Source: Phaeoceros laevis (taxonomy: Eukaryota; Anthocerotophyta; Anthocerotopsida; Notothyladales). From it: 64,000 nucleotides of DNA. The notes under the pieces were generated by a model. The model was not told where the DNA came from. It did not search any database and saw only the letters and a program-made list of their open reading frames with translations. The position numbers were made by a program, and so were the translations under genes. Where the stretch lies: contig JBNGIQ010007706.1 of NCBI GenBank assembly GCA_049999765.1, forward strand, positions 1 to 64,000. Reading direction: 5' to 3'. Positions 49,619-61,935 of the stretch are shown here, piece after piece. The stretch's first letter is position 1. Each line of letters begins with the position of its first letter.

Positions 49619-52598
49619 ATGGGTTCGGTGGAATTATCGTTCACGATTAGCGCTGTGGTGCCCAGTTGGGTTGGAGTCCAGCTGGGATGGATGAAGCCGA
49701 GTCGGGAACGAGCTTCTTGTTATGCGGCTGTGTTGAGTAGCAGGAGTTCTTCTGTAGGGAGTTGTGGGGTGGGAGGTGGGACAAGGTACTGCTCGTATGC
49801 AATTCGAAGGTTGACTTCACAGATTCTGGTACAAAGTTTTGCTGGTAGAGGGAGTCTGTTGAACACTTGAAATTGCTCTTGTCCGCGTTTGCCACAGGAT
49901 AGCAGCAGTCTGGCATGGTTCCCGCCGTGGCTCTAAGGAAGAGCATGAACTCAGAACTCTGTGTGAAGAGGGTATGCTGGACAAGGCCTTGGAAGTTCTG
50001 CTTGGATTCGAGCACCAGGGCACCGTCTCTTCTATTGAGACTTACAGTTATCTAGTGAAGGCATGCATAAAGAAGAAGGCCCTGGCGGGGGCCAAGCGTG
50101 TCCATGCTCACATTGCGAAAAACGGGTTAGAGTCGCACTCCTATTTGGGCGAATCCATGGTCGACATGCTGGTCCAGTGCGGGGGCCTTGCAGATGCCCT
50201 CCAGTTATTCAGCAGAATATCACGACGAACTGTTTTCTCTTGGACAGTGGTCATTTCAGCGCACACCAAGTATGGGCAACATCAGCAGGCCCTCAGGTTG
50301 TACAGCGAAATGCAAGAGGAGGGTGTGCCACCAAACAAACACACCTTTCGGAGTCTAGTTAAATCCTGCAGCAGCTTAGCAGACCTGGAAGTGGGCCAGA
50401 GAATTCATGCTGATGCCGTGAGACGCGGGTGCAGCTCTGACATGATTGTGGGCACAAGTCTTATAGACATGTATGCAAAATGTGGGTGCATGGCAGATGC
50501 ACTGGTTGTGTTTGACACATTGGAGCAGCGGGATGCGGTGTGCTGGAATGTGCTGATCATGGGGTATACGCAAAAAGGGCAAGCCGAGGATGCTGTGCAG
50601 ATTTTTTCTAGGATGCAAGCTGAAGGTGTCAAACCAAATGGCCGCACTTTTGTCGGTGTGCTGAAAGCTTGCAGCCTTATTGCGGTCAAGGAGATGGCGA
50701 CCTTTGTCAATGGGCAGTGGATCAAGGCAAGCTGCCTGAAGCAAGGGAGGATCATTCATGCTACAATTGTAGAGATGGGCTGTATGTCAAGTCCTTTTGT
50801 TGGTAGCACTCTTTTGCATATGTATGCTAACTGTGGGAGCATTGCAGAAGCTCGGCAGGTGTTTGATACATTGACACATCGTGATGTTGTGTCATGGAAT
50901 GCCATGCTTGCAGGATATGCTCAGCAGGGACAAGGACAAAGGGCTTTGGAACTGTATGCAAACATGCAAGCAGCAGGAGTTATGCCGGATAATCGCACAT
51001 TTGTCAGCTTGCTGAAATCCTGTGGTAGTTTGGCAGCCAAAGAGGAGAGCACATATGGAAATGATGGGCCGCGAGTCAAGGCAGGGTTACTGCAAAAGGG
51101 CATGTCCATACACAAGGAACTCATTTCGAGGGGTTACGAATCAGATGTTTTCATTGGTAACACTTTGGTTCATATGTATGCGAACTGTGGAAGCCTACTG
51201 GAGGCGCAGAAGGTGTTTGACTCGCTGTCCAAACGGGATATAGTTTCTTGGAATGCCATGATTGCAGGATTTTCCCAGCAAGAGCAAGGGCAGCAGGCTT
51301 TGCATCTTTACGATCAAATGCTAGTGGAAGGTGTCATGCCTGATGATTGGACTTACGTCAGCCTACTGACAGCATGTAGCAGCCTGGCAGCTGCAGAAGA
51401 GAAAACCTTCGTGAATGGGCTATCACTCAAGCTTGAGTCAATGCGGAAGGGGATGCAAATACATGCTGACATCGTGCGTAATGGTCGTCAATCAGTTGCA
51501 CATGTCTGTAGCGCTCTCGTTCATATGTATGCTAGCTGCGGTAACATCCAGGAAGCGCGAAATGTATTTGACACATTGCGCCAGTGTGATGTGGTGATAT
51601 GGAATGCCATGATAGCAGGCTATGTCCAGCAGGAGCAGAATGAAAAGGCTTTAGACTTGTATGCCCGGATGCATGAAGAAGGTGTTGCACCAAATGAGTC
51701 CACGTTTCTCTCTACAGTAAAAGCATGTGGCAATGCTGGAGCCCTAGAAATATGCTCTCAGATCGACTGTGACATTGTGAAATCAGGATTCCAGCTGAAT
51801 GCTACTGTTGCAAACAGCCTCATACATGCTTTTGGAAAATGTGGAAACATGTTGGAAGCTCGGCGTGTGTTTGATACCCTGCACTCACCGGATGCGGTAA
51901 CGTGGAACACATTGATTGGAGGGTACTCACGTAGAGGGGAGTACACTGCCAGTTTCCAATGTTACGAGGAGATGAAACAGGCAGGTGCAAGACCAGACGC
52001 TGTAACATATGTAGCACTGTTATCAGCATGCAGTCATGCAGGCCTGGTCGAGAAAGGCCTGAATTACTTCGAATCGATGACCACGGTGTATGGCATTGCT
52101 GCAGAGATCGATCACTATGTCTGCATGGTCGACCTTCTGGGCCGTGCTGGGCTTTTCAACAAGGTGGAAGACTTGCTGTCGGGGATGCCGATGGAGCCTG
52201 ACTCAACATTGTGGGTCTCGTTGCTTGGTGCATGTCGCAAGTATGTCAATGTAGATCTTGGACGACGAGCTTTTGAGGGGGCTGTGAGTGTGGACCCTGG
52301 GCGGAGTGCACCTTATGTGTTAATGTCAAACCTATATTCTCATGCTCTGAGGTGGGACGACGTCAAGGAGGTGGATGAGTTAAGGTCATCTGCAGTAGCC
52401 TGGAAGAAGCCAGGGAAAAGCTGGATTGAGCACAAGCAGGCAGTCCACACATTCAAGGTTGGAAAAAACAACCACGAACAGATCGAGAAGGTATATGCAA
52501 AGGTGAGGGAACTTAATGCGGTATTGGATGAGGACGTAAGAGAACCAGAGACAGATACCAGCCTCAGCTTTACAACAAGAGAACTTGTTTTTGTGTAA
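49619..52598 (+). CDS. PLS-class PPR protein with E domain, no DYW
   Basis: The main frame (49974-52598) has 874 codons of P-L-S repeats, e.g. MIVGTSLIDMYAKCGCMADA, DVVSWNAMLAGYAQQGQGQR. E1/E2 motifs follow (DSTLWVSLLGACRKYVNVDLG, YVLMSNLYSHA, KSWIEHKQAVHTFKVG) and the protein ends soon after, so it lacks the deaminase. E-type PPRs select organellar RNA editing sites and recruit a DYW partner. The frame is open upstream of 49974 and contains typical pre-repeat sequence (LRTLCEEG just before the Met). A donor at 49786 (AG/GTACTG) and acceptor at 49897 (CCACAG) would join an ATG exon at 49619-49785 in the right phase, giving about 956 residues with a Ser/Arg-rich start. The first exon is inference. 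Three L repeats carry insertions of about 20 residues. Confidence 0.88.
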
Positions 52599-52843
52599 TT
52601 GCATAAGGTCTTGTACAATATTCTTTCGCAGAAAGTATCAATCTAGTAGCTGTTTTGCGGAAGCGTAGTGAAAGGAGGTACACATCAAGCTCTGTTTCAA
52701 ACAGGCTGCACACAAGCGCGCTAGTCGCGAGCGAGATCCCGTGCTGCTCTTGTGTGACTCATCCCCAAGTTTAGCCTGTCCAGATGGAAGGAACTTCAGA
52801 ACTTGCTAGACTAACTGAGGGTGCGAAGGCCGTGCTCTTTTAA

Positions 52844-53280
52844 CCATTAAGAGCCCAACCGGACAAAAATGTCCAGTTAGGTCCCGTTTACGATGCTTTC
52901 TACTTTCTCCTATGAGAAAAAATATTTTATTGCTTTATATAGTTCTGTTAGAAAGGTGACGCTGAATCAATCTATCAATTTTTTTACTTGAGATTGGTGA
53001 TGCCGGATCAATCTATCAATTTCTTTACTTGAGGTCGGTGATGCCGGATCAACCTATCAATTTCTTTACTTAAAGCCGGTGATGCCGGATCAAACTATCA
53101 ATTTCTTTACTTGAGGCCGGTGATGCCGCATCAACCTATCAATTTTCTTTTACTTGAGGCCGAGGTCAGCACCCCGTTCTCCATGAAAAGTCACTTTTTG
53201 ATGGCCGACTTTCAAGCCGGGCGTTTCACGCCCTTCTAACGGAAGTTTCATAAGTTTCGAAACCCTGGGCTCTTAAAGGG
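52844..53280. mobile_element. piggyBac-like MITE, copy 2, with internal tandem array
   Basis: TTAA flanks it (52840-52843 and 53281-53284). The ends CCATTAAGAGCCCA and (reverse complement) CCCTTTAAGAGCCCA are inverted repeats. Its first 120 bp matches the copy at 47.45 kb closely. Inside, a unit of about 41 bp containing GATGCCGGATCAA and CTATCAATTTCTTTACTTGA is repeated about five times (52965-53165), against one copy in the 47.45-kb element. Confidence 0.7.
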
Positions 53281-53863
53281 TTAACAGGAAAATTCGTCCA
53301 GGAGTTCGCGACACCTGTTTCACCTCACAGAGTTCACACGCAGGAACACGTGTCGAATCAAACTGCTTCCCGTGGCTGTTACTTCACATGGGGCCCAAGC
53401 GATGGAAGTGTGTACACTGTGTAGTGCTAGTAACCACTGATGGTGCCCGCTCTTTCGTCGCATTCGTCGCATTTGTGGCCCAAGCGTGTCCACCAACAGG
53501 CAACTGCCTCCTTCACTCATTTGACTTGCCGAGCAGTCTACTTAGCAAAATTTCAGATTGGGAGTCGTACTTCGCTCGACGGTAGCAGCGGTGCGTGATC
53601 ATTTCAGGTGGTTTTGAGACAACTATTGCAGAGGCAAGCTGTGGAACTGATCAGTAGAACCATTCTAATAGGGATGATTCTGCCGTGTAGGACTGTCCAG
53701 AGCTCGCCAAACTGGTTTCGTTGGAGTTTGATCCTGCATTGAAAGGAAGGAGAGTGAGAGGCACAGATAGCTCTGTACTTGGCTGTGCAGGACGGCCCCT
53801 GTTATGGTTAAATTGCGACGAGAGTAGCGGCTCAGCTGACTCGCTTGCTACTTGCATAGATTG

Positions 53864-56800
53864 ATGGCTAGTCCATGTGCGAGGATTCATTCTCCAGGAT
53901 ATCCCACGTATCTCAGTTCCTATCAGCGGCAGCCAGTGTCTCCAAGCAGTAACCAATGTTCCCGCCCTTCAGTCTCTGGGTCGGGGATAATTTTTCCAAG
54001 TTCATCCCACCGGAGTCCAACCAGGGATACAAGGAAAAGTCCTGTGTGCAGGGTGCGTCGTGGTTTGGTTCAGGCAGTTCTCACCTCGGATCCTGCTTCG
54101 GACATTGACAACTCAGATGGCCGGAATGTACGTGCCAGCGAGCTGGAAGTATTGGAATCAGCACTGGAGAAAACGGGGGCAAACGGGTCACTAACAAGCA
54201 CGGTGGAAGAATTGAAAGAGCTCTTGACTGTGAAGGATTATATGCTACAAGTTAAGAATCTTATCAAGCCCGATGGAGGTCCTCCTCGGTGGTTCTGTCC
54301 TATCAATGTGGGACGGTACCCTCAAGACGCCCCTTTGCTCTTATTTATTCCAGGTAAAAAGATTGCATACTATGTGACCAAGCTTAGCTCTCAGGAGCAT
54401 GCCGGACCTTCTGAAGACTTCCGTGGAATTGCAGGCATGGACAGCACAGGTTTAGGTCTTCTGCTGCATCAAGAGAAGCTTGCAGGGTATGTGCGGGCAC
54501 GCTGATTTTTTGCTTTCCCCTACCCCGATCTCCTTACATCTGATCTTGAACAAAGGCACGGCCTTGATGTCTCAACCTGTGCTTGCATAGGTTGTTTGAA
54601 GTACGGTGCTTCCACATCCCACTGTATGACCGGACACCGTTTGAGGGTATGCCATTTTGATTTAGTTTCGGTCTGAGACTGCGAAGAGTGCGGTTGGGAA
54701 GGGGTTCCCTGCCTGGTACCCGATGACAATAACAAACTTCCCAGATACACTGAAACCGTTCAAGTGAAATGGCAGGACTTCTAAAGATAGTGGAGGAGAC
54801 CTTAAAGGAGGAGAGCTTGAAGAGACCAGCTAGACCAATATACTTGGTGGGAGAGTCTTTCGGCTGTTCCGTAGCACTTTCCCTGGCTGCACGAAACCCT
54901 GGTCTCGACCTTGTCCTCATATTAGCAAACCCTGGTAAACAACAAGGCCATGTGTGCTGATTTTGCCATGTCTACAAGTACTCATCGTTTTGCACTTTGC
55001 TCATGTCCCTCATGTTCACGCATTGCTGTGGCTGTGGATGTGATCAGCGACCAGCTTCGAAACATCACCTCTTCAACCACTACTACCATTGCTTGAGGTT
55101 GCCCCTGCGGAAGTCTTCAGATTAGTTCCTTTTCTCCTCAGTTTCACTCTGGGTTAGTTCCTCTTTCGTCACACTCGACAAGTTTTCTCGCCTTCTGCTG
55201 TTTATTGTCGTTGCATGTGACCATGAAATGTGTCTATGTTGTAGGGGATCCTGTCAAAATGGTTACAGCAGGTATAGAGACAGATCTTTCTCCCTGGTTG
55301 AGAGCTCAGAAAATCGCTGATGGGTTGACGGGGCTGCTTCCAACTCTCCCTGTAAGAGCAGCAACACGCGCTTGTACTTCGTTGACTGGTGGCTTGTTCA
55401 CTCCCTCTGAGAAGCGTTGTTTCCTCCTATAGACACTCGCAGATATCTTACCGAAGGAGGTTTTGGAGTGGAAAATTAAGCTTATCGGATATGGTGCTCG
55501 ATACACAAACTCAAGGCTGCATGCTGTGAAAGCAGAGGTTTTGCTGCTAATAAGGTACTAGAGCTTTCAATTCCTGCTACTGCGTCCTTCCTGTAAATCC
55601 GACTCTAAGCCACTTGTTCCAATGATTCAGTGGGCAGGACCAGATGCTACCCTCTGTGGACGAGGGCAAGAGGCTGAGGCGAATCCTTCCAAAATGTCAA
55701 GTGCGATTATTTCCAAACAACGGGCACACACTGCTGCTAGTAGGTGTTTGATGTAGCTGGAGCTGGATTTGCTGAAGCGTGTTCTGGACGATACTTTTCT
55801 GTTTACTGACATCCACATGTTGCCCGGTTTTGCAGGAAGACGGACCGAACTTGACCGCTCTCATCAAAGGCGCCAACTTGTATCGTCGTGGCAAGACCTT
55901 GGACATCATAAGGGACTTCATGCCACCAACCGAAGACGAGACCAAGTTTGCCCGCAGCCTAACAATCGAGTCAGTCGCACCTTACATATGTGCTGTGGTT
56001 GACTTTCAGAACATCCATTTCCATATCCGATTCTCGTACTAAACAGTTGTTCTGTGTCGGCAAATGCAGCCCCTTGAGGCAGTTCTTGAGCCCCGTAACA
56101 TTTTCAGTCAATGAAGATGGTACAGTCCGGCCTGGCTTTCCCTTCATCCCGGACAACCATCGCCCTGTGCTTTTTGTGGGCAACCACACCTTTGTGGGGT
56201 TTGATCTAGGATTTCTGGCCGATGATATCCTCAAAAATACGGGTAGGATGCCTCGGGGGCTAGCCCACCCCATCATTGCACAGAACTTTCAGCCACCGGG
56301 GTCCTCTGAGGATGACAAGCTACCGGAAGTTGGACCAAATGACGTCCTTCGGCTGATGGGAATTGTCCCAGTGAGCGGAACCAGCATGTACAAAGTGCTG
56401 GAAGCCGGGCAATCTGCCTTGCTATATCCAGGTGGTGTTCGGGAGGCCTTGAAAAGAAAGGTGCCCACCCAGTTCATCTCATAGAATGATTCCTGAAGCA
56501 GCATGCCTATCAGCCTACTGATTCACAGAGGTTTTTTTTCTTTCCAGGGTGAATCATACAAGCTGATTTGGTCAGAGAAACCAGAGTTCGTCAGGACTGC
56601 AATCAAACACGGGGCTACAATTATCCCTGTTGCTTCCGTCGGGGGAGATGACATAGTTGAGGTAAACTGAATTGTTGTGTTGACGTTTCCATCTCTACGG
56701 ACACCGTGCGGAGGGACCTGCCCAGGGTCAGCTGATGTCAAAATGGCTTGCATGTTCTGCACACAGATCTTGTTGGACCCAGAAGAGCTGACCAGTCTCC

Positions 56801-57341
56801 CTTTCATTGGCGAAAGGATCAAGAAATCTGCCCAACAGATTCCTCGGGCGAGGTGTGTGCCAGTTTCTGTAACATGGTCTATCTGCTTCTTTCTGCTATG
56901 CCACTTGCTGCTTGCCCTCCGCACATCCTCCACCCCCTTGTTTCTCTTTCCAGAAGTTCAGGCCATGGCGAGGTGGCGAATGAGGAATTCGTGACTCCGT
57001 TTGGCATCCCCAAATTGCCTCCTCGAATTTACTTCAGATACGGCAAACCAATTGAAACACACGGTAACCGAACATGTTTTGTGTGCTGGTTCTTCCCAAG
57101 CTGTCGGCGAAGTATCTGGAAGGTGTGGGTTTCTGATACACGGCGTGGATTTTCAGGCATGGGCCATCTCCTGCGAGACAGGAAGGCAGCAGAAGAGCTG
57201 TATTCACACGTGAGAGGCGAGGTCGAAGCGGGCCTGGATTATCTACTAGAGAAAAGGAGGGACGATCCGTACAAGGACTTTTTACCCAGATTTTTGTATG
57301 AGAAAACGTGGAACAACCAAGCTCCTACTTTCGAGGTTTAA
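53864..57341 (+). CDS. PES: Phytyl-ester-synthase-family acyltransferase, plastidial
   Basis: Fourteen exons (53864-54353, 54435-54486, 54591-54646, 54776-54934, 55048-55152, 55245-55351, 55433-55554, 55631-55739, 55836-55969, 56070-56460, 56548-56661, 56767-56852, 56954-57063, 57157-57341) join in frame to 739 residues. The Arabidopsis PES proteins (about 700 aa) have the same plan: plastid transit peptide, alpha/beta-hydrolase half, then a DGAT2-like acyltransferase half. The hydrolase half has MDSTGLGL, the nucleophile elbow VGESFG (S227), acid D367 (SGQDQMLP) and H396 (NNGHTLLL). The acyltransferase half has VGNHTFVGFDL (H484, D490) and YPGGVREALKRK. Known members make fatty acid phytyl esters and triacylglycerol in thylakoids and plastoglobules during chlorophyll breakdown. 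The donor of exon 10 (GTGCCC) is weak but keeps phase. Confidence 0.93.
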
Positions 57342-58028
57342 TCGAAGGATGCATCACACGATGGCACGACCCTTGGTCCAGGAGAACTTCCCGTTACGTA
57401 TTTTTGGATCGCTTTTGCACGGTCAACGTCCACATTACAGCATTACAGTAGAACATTAACAGCAGCATCAACGGCATCGCATAAACAATGGAGCGACAAG
57501 TGGATTTTCAGTGGCCCCGAAAGTGCCGGTAAACCGGCGAATGCAAGCCTTGGTCTTGACACAGGTGCCGGCTAAGTAACTCGGTTGGCGCCAGACCGGA
57601 GAGACAGAGAAGACAAGATTGTGGCCAGTGCAGTTGTCTGGCCCTTTACGAGTCTGACATGTGAGCTGCTCATTCCGGCTCCGCTTCATTGCAGCAACCC
57701 CCGCGCCCTTCTCGCAGCTCACTGCCAGACTAGTCCCGGAGTTTGCAGCATGATTGCTCGGCGCCTCATTCTGCTGTGTTTGCCCGGGCTCTTGCCGCCA
57801 TAGCCGCTGCAGGGAACGAGCTTCGCTTTCGCCTGGGATGAGCGGCAGGTCACGGGGAGGGAGGAGGGAGCGCTGGAATTGACGGATTGCTTGAATTGAC
57901 GGTTCTGCTCCCGGATCTGGCAGCTCGGGCTGCTGAATACTGCTTCGGAGCGGGCCGAACCGTGTCTCTGCTATCTGCTGCTCAGGGGCTGGTGTTTTGG
58001 ATGTGAAGCAGCAGCTCGGCTTTGGGGC
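57342..58028. other. Spacer between PES-like and HDR1-like genes
   Basis: It holds the 3' UTR of the first gene and the GC-richer promoter and leader of the second. The 252-codon frame on the opposite strand (57468-58226) overlaps the HDR1-like start and resembles no family. Confidence 0.5.
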
Positions 58029-58601
58029 ATGGACGAGACCGTAGTGACGCCGGTCGCAAATGGAGCCCGGTTGTCCGCTAAGCTCCGCCTGTCGGTGAGG
58101 CGAAGGTTGAAGCCGTCGCTGTCTCCCGCGCAGGAGGTGGAGGTGGATCAGGAGATGCTCGACCTCTCGGAGCGGAGGAAGGCGCTCTTCCAGCCTCTGG
58201 GCCCGCTGGAGGGGTCGCCGGAGCACCAGCTACTTCCCCCGCCGGACTTCGAGCCGTCCTCCAACCCCCGGGACTGGGTGCTGGGGAAGAAGCGGAAGCT
58301 GGTGAACGTGGATGTGGTGGAGAGCATGCGCAGGATTGCGGTGCAGGAAATGAACCGTAAGGACCGCGAAATTGTCGGCCTGAACGAGCAGCTGGAGGAG
58401 GACGGCCGCACCATGGAGATGCTGCAGATGCAGATGCAGCAAGAGCGGGGCAAGCGGCTGCAAATTGAGCGAGAAAACGCGGTGCTGCGGGGCCAGGTCA
58501 CTATGCTCATGAACATTTTGCAGGAGACAGAGGAAGCGGAAGCAGTAATCGACGACAACGGACCCGCTCCAATTGGAGACCATACTTCTTCCCACATGTA
58601 A
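58029..58601 (+). CDS. HDR1: HEADING DATE REPRESSOR 1-like protein
   Basis: A 190-residue intronless protein. The block [20 protein letters not shown] followed by [20 protein letters not shown] is, as I recall it, the conserved core of plant HDR1-like proteins; before it comes the family's [12 protein letters not shown] and LLPPPDF region. The second half (about residues 95-170) is a long coiled coil rich in Glu, Gln and Met with leucine heptads. KKRK is a likely nuclear signal. Rice HDR1 delays flowering and interacts with a kinase (OsK4). In a plant outside the angiosperms that role cannot be transferred. The ATG at 58029 begins MDETVVTP. Confidence 0.75.
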   Translation: MDETVVTPVANGARLSAKLRLSVRRRLKPSLSPAQEVEVDQEMLDLSERRKALFQPLGPLEGSPEHQLLPPPDFEPSSNPRDWVLGKKRKLVNVDVVESMRRIAVQEMNRKDREIVGLNEQLEEDGRTMEMLQMQMQQERGKRLQIERENAVLRGQVTMLMNILQETEEAEAVIDDNGPAPIGDHTSSHM

Positions 58602-59492
58602 TTATGTATCTACCAGTATCTAGTATTAATTCCTTGCTCTCTTTGCCAGATTGGGAGGAGAACGACGCCTTCTTCCTTGTATCATAATTCTTGTGTCTAT
58701 TCACAGCTAGATGTTTCTGTGTGAAGAACATCAAGCCCCCCAGGCTATCTATCTATTCTTGAGTTGATTGCTCAGTGTGTTTACCAGTCTACTATTTTTT
58801 CAGCATTTGCGATTGCAATCCAGCTGCAACATTGGGAGGAATAAAGGAAGTTGCATGCGAGCATTGTGGTTCTACATGTTTTGGTAGGCAGGGGCAGATG
58901 GAAGCTTCTCAATATCTTTTGGAAACTGCAGTCCCACCTTGTAGGCATTCGGGCTTTATCAACCTTCAACTACTCTTCCACTGTGTATGTAGAAGGGAAC
59001 CATATCTGTCCACTAATTGAAAGAAAAGCGATTACTCAAATGTGTTTACGAGTCTAGTACTTTTGAGACATTTGCGATTGCAATCCAGCTGCAACAGTGG
59101 GAAGGAAGAATAACAGAAGTTGCATGAGAGCATTTTTGTTTTCACATGTTGCCTGCTGCTGCCGCACCTTGTAGCCTCCTTGTAGGCATTCGGGCTTTAT
59201 CAGCCTGAACTACTGTTCCACTGTAGAAGGGAACCATATCTGTTTACTATGTCAAAAAAAATCGCTGCATGCTCTCAAAACTCCCATGCATTTGCTTTCT
59301 GCTTGCCACACACATGGAGCCGGAGCTCGGAGTTCTTTCTCACACAAACTGCACACTGTTTCATCACGCCATGCGCGGCGACCATGGGCACGGCTGTGGC
59401 AACCGATTTCCCTTCACTGCCCCTCCTAAGATTACAAGCTTCCAACTTCTGGAAGCCGACAGAGGAGCCATGCAAAGTTTGTTTTCTCTAAG
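58602..59492. other. Convergent intergenic stretch with tandem duplication
   Basis: A block of about 220-260 bp is present twice (about 58765-59018 and 59028-59248), sharing GCGATTGCAATCCAGCTGCA, TAGGCATTCGGGCTTTATCA and GAAGGGAACCATATCTGT. Otherwise only 3' UTR sequence is expected. Confidence 0.75.
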
Positions 59493-60441
59493 TCAATCAT
59501 ATTTTGCAACCACCCCAGCAGGAAGCACAGGAACGGAGGGACTGGAGAAGAGCTCGGGATTGATGAAAGGGATCAGGGCCATCGTCATGGCATGCTCATA
59601 GTATGTCTTCCGAGTGATATGGTCATTGGTGAGGAGCCCGACAGTTCCGTTAGTGAACTTGCTGTTCGAGCGCCCAAACAGCTTGTTGTCAGCTTCGGCC
59701 ATCTCCATGCCACCTTCACGAGCAAGGAAAATGCACAACTTGTCACTCTGGCCATTATCTCCACCCAGGCAGTTCAACTGCCAGGAACCCTAAACTTCTT
59801 GTGATGATGGCAGTCAAGCCAAGCAACTCAAGTGTCCTACCTGCGATGAGTTCAGCCAGAGGAGGCGGCAGGAGGAATGCAGCAGTGCGTGCCTTGCCTT
59901 CCATGTCCTTGGAGAGAACCACAGCCCAGGCAAAACACATGAGCTGCGGCACTTCCGAAAAGCTACACCACTCCACTCCACCCTCGATCGCAACCACAAA
60001 ATCTGCTGCCTCTGCCACCTCAAGAGCATTCTTCACTCTGTTCCTTGCACCCTGCAGGGTTTCCTCGTTGCTGAAAGGCTGCTCACTCACATCAGAAGGC
60101 ACACCTACGCTTTGGAAATTGAAGGAGGTGGCTGGAAACAATCTCTGGAAAGCCGTGGTGACTGCGTCCACCTTCACAGGATTCTTGGAGGCAACCAGGA
60201 CTGTCATAGTTGGAGAGCCTAACCCGCCCCCTTTGGCACTCTGTTGCCGCCAATTGCTCATGACAGCTCTCTTGCTCGCAGATAAGTTAGACCAGTGTGA
60301 AGTGCGCCCCCAATTATCTCTTGACAATGCTTCACCCGCCCTAGCAGTTGTTCCCGCTGTGCGCACAGGACTGAGGCCGAAGCTAGGCCAAGCCCTTAGT
60401 TTAGGTGCCTGGGTGTCGGCACAGACTGGCCTTCCAGGCAT
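59493..60441 (-). CDS. Non-canonical purine NTPase, YjjX (DUF84) family
   Basis: Two exons on the minus strand (60441-59841 and 59713-59493, 127-bp intron) encode 273 residues. The core starts near residue 79 with TVLVASKNPVKVDAVTTAFQ; then come GVPSDVSEQPFSNEETLQGA, RNRVKNALEVAEAADFVVAI with EGGVEW, and after the intron GMEMAEADNKLFGRSNSKFT and NGTVGLLTNDHITRKTYYEH. This matches bacterial YjjX inosine/xanthosine triphosphatases (ASxNPVKxxA; EQP..EETxxGARNR; the GA/TVGxxTxxxxTR block), which clear ITP and XTP. The 78-residue N-terminal extension, rich in Arg, Ser and Ala, suggests an organellar transit peptide. A shorter product could start at an internal Met just before the core. Confidence 0.88.
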
Positions 60442-61820
60442 GGCTAGCGTTTCTCACATCCCCCTCCCACCAGCGACCCTCGGGCACCGCGATGATTACA
60501 AGGGTGTTGGTGGCTTGGCTCCGTCCCTCCCAGAGCTCATTTTGTACAGCAGACATTTGCTGTCGACCTTCCCCTTCCATCACTGAATATGCTCGCAGGC
60601 TATTTTCCACGCTCTCTAGCCCGAGGCCTGACTAGGATTGGATAGGATGGGTTGCAACAGGAACAACTACATTCTCCTTCCATTTCGTCACCTTTCATTT
60701 GCTGACACTGGGGTTCTCGAGTCTCGAGTCTCTGACCCCATGTCCCCAACCACCATAACTAACCTTCCTTCCTCCCTTATTAAACACACGGGAAAGAGAA
60801 ATACTAGAAAGCATAACAACATGTGTAGTGTAGAAATATGTGGTCGTGTGGAATTAAAGATCACCAACGGAATACTTCACCCTTGGGAATTAGGTCCTTT
60901 AGTAAACTGGGAATTCATATGATACAAAAAAATCGTTCCTTCCTTCTTCTTTGGCATTGAATTGCTATGACGTGTAGTGTCATTTTTTACCTGCAGACCC
61001 GACATATTTTTAACACATCTACCTATATTAAAGTTCTTTCTTTAGCTTCGAGTTGCTATGATGCGTAGTGTCGCTTCTTTAGTTCAACCCAACATATTTT
61101 TAACACATCTACCTATATTAAAGTTCTTAGGCAAGAAGCCCCAATGGTGTGTGAAGTATGATCGTCACTCATCCCAGAGCAATTGAGTAATTTAGCTTAC
61201 GGGCCACTTAACTATGAGGTTTTTATCACAATATGTTGCTTAGCCCCCAAAGGAAGCTAATGTTTGTTGCGCCATGTTGAATAGTGGATTATATATAATA
61301 TCTACAAAATAATTTCAAGTTCTGTTAAGAGTGCACATAGAACAACAGACAGTTGTATGCACTGTTTCGAAGTTATGAACACATGTACTACAAACATGAG
61401 AAACTATTGCACGACATGACTAATCTTTGACATAGTTTATGACTTATATTGGTAAGAAAAAAATATGCCTCAAATTATTAAGAAAGTAGTGAAACTTGAG
61501 AAATGGAGGGTATAGGTATAGCCACAATATAGCGCACTACTACTACTACTACTATAAGGCTGTAGACAAGGCTGTAGACAAGGTAAATTCTTAATTGAGG
61601 CAGCGAGCGACCATTGTGCAGGACATGGCTAGGGAAAGACTACAAGCACTTGAGAGGGAACAAAGACAGAACAACGCATAGCTTAGGGAATGGACTACCA
61701 TAGGTATTTAGGCTAGGTTACCGACTCGGGTGTTCACACTAGAAGCATGGAATGGTGCGACTCACTGCATTGCATAGGTCGCCTACCCACCTAGTGCTTG
61801 GCTTAGCTAGGTGCTAGGAG
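60442..61820. other. Gene-free stretch
   Basis: No supported gene. A two-copy tandem duplication (about 60951-61040 and 61043-61129) shares ACATATTTTTAACACATCTA. A CTA trinucleotide run lies near 61541. Confidence 0.6.
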
Positions 61821-61935
61821 AGGGGGCGCACCTCCCTGCAAGGTAAAGTCCACCATTCCACCTAGTGTGCCACCAATGTGTCTGCATGCTCGATGCCCAT
61901 GTGGCGCCGGCTAAGCATGTCCTTTTTACTACTAC
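61821..61935 (+). mobile_element. Second copy of the 114-bp SINE-like element
   Basis: It matches 32001-32115 with about six differences, in the same orientation, and has an ACTACTACT tail. Only a short possible target duplication (TAGGA) flanks it. No coding capacity. Confidence 0.7.

Noticed and set aside
57468-58226. 252-codon frame antisense to the HDR1-like gene
   Set aside because: It overlaps the 5' part of a better supported gene and is only open because of GC bias.
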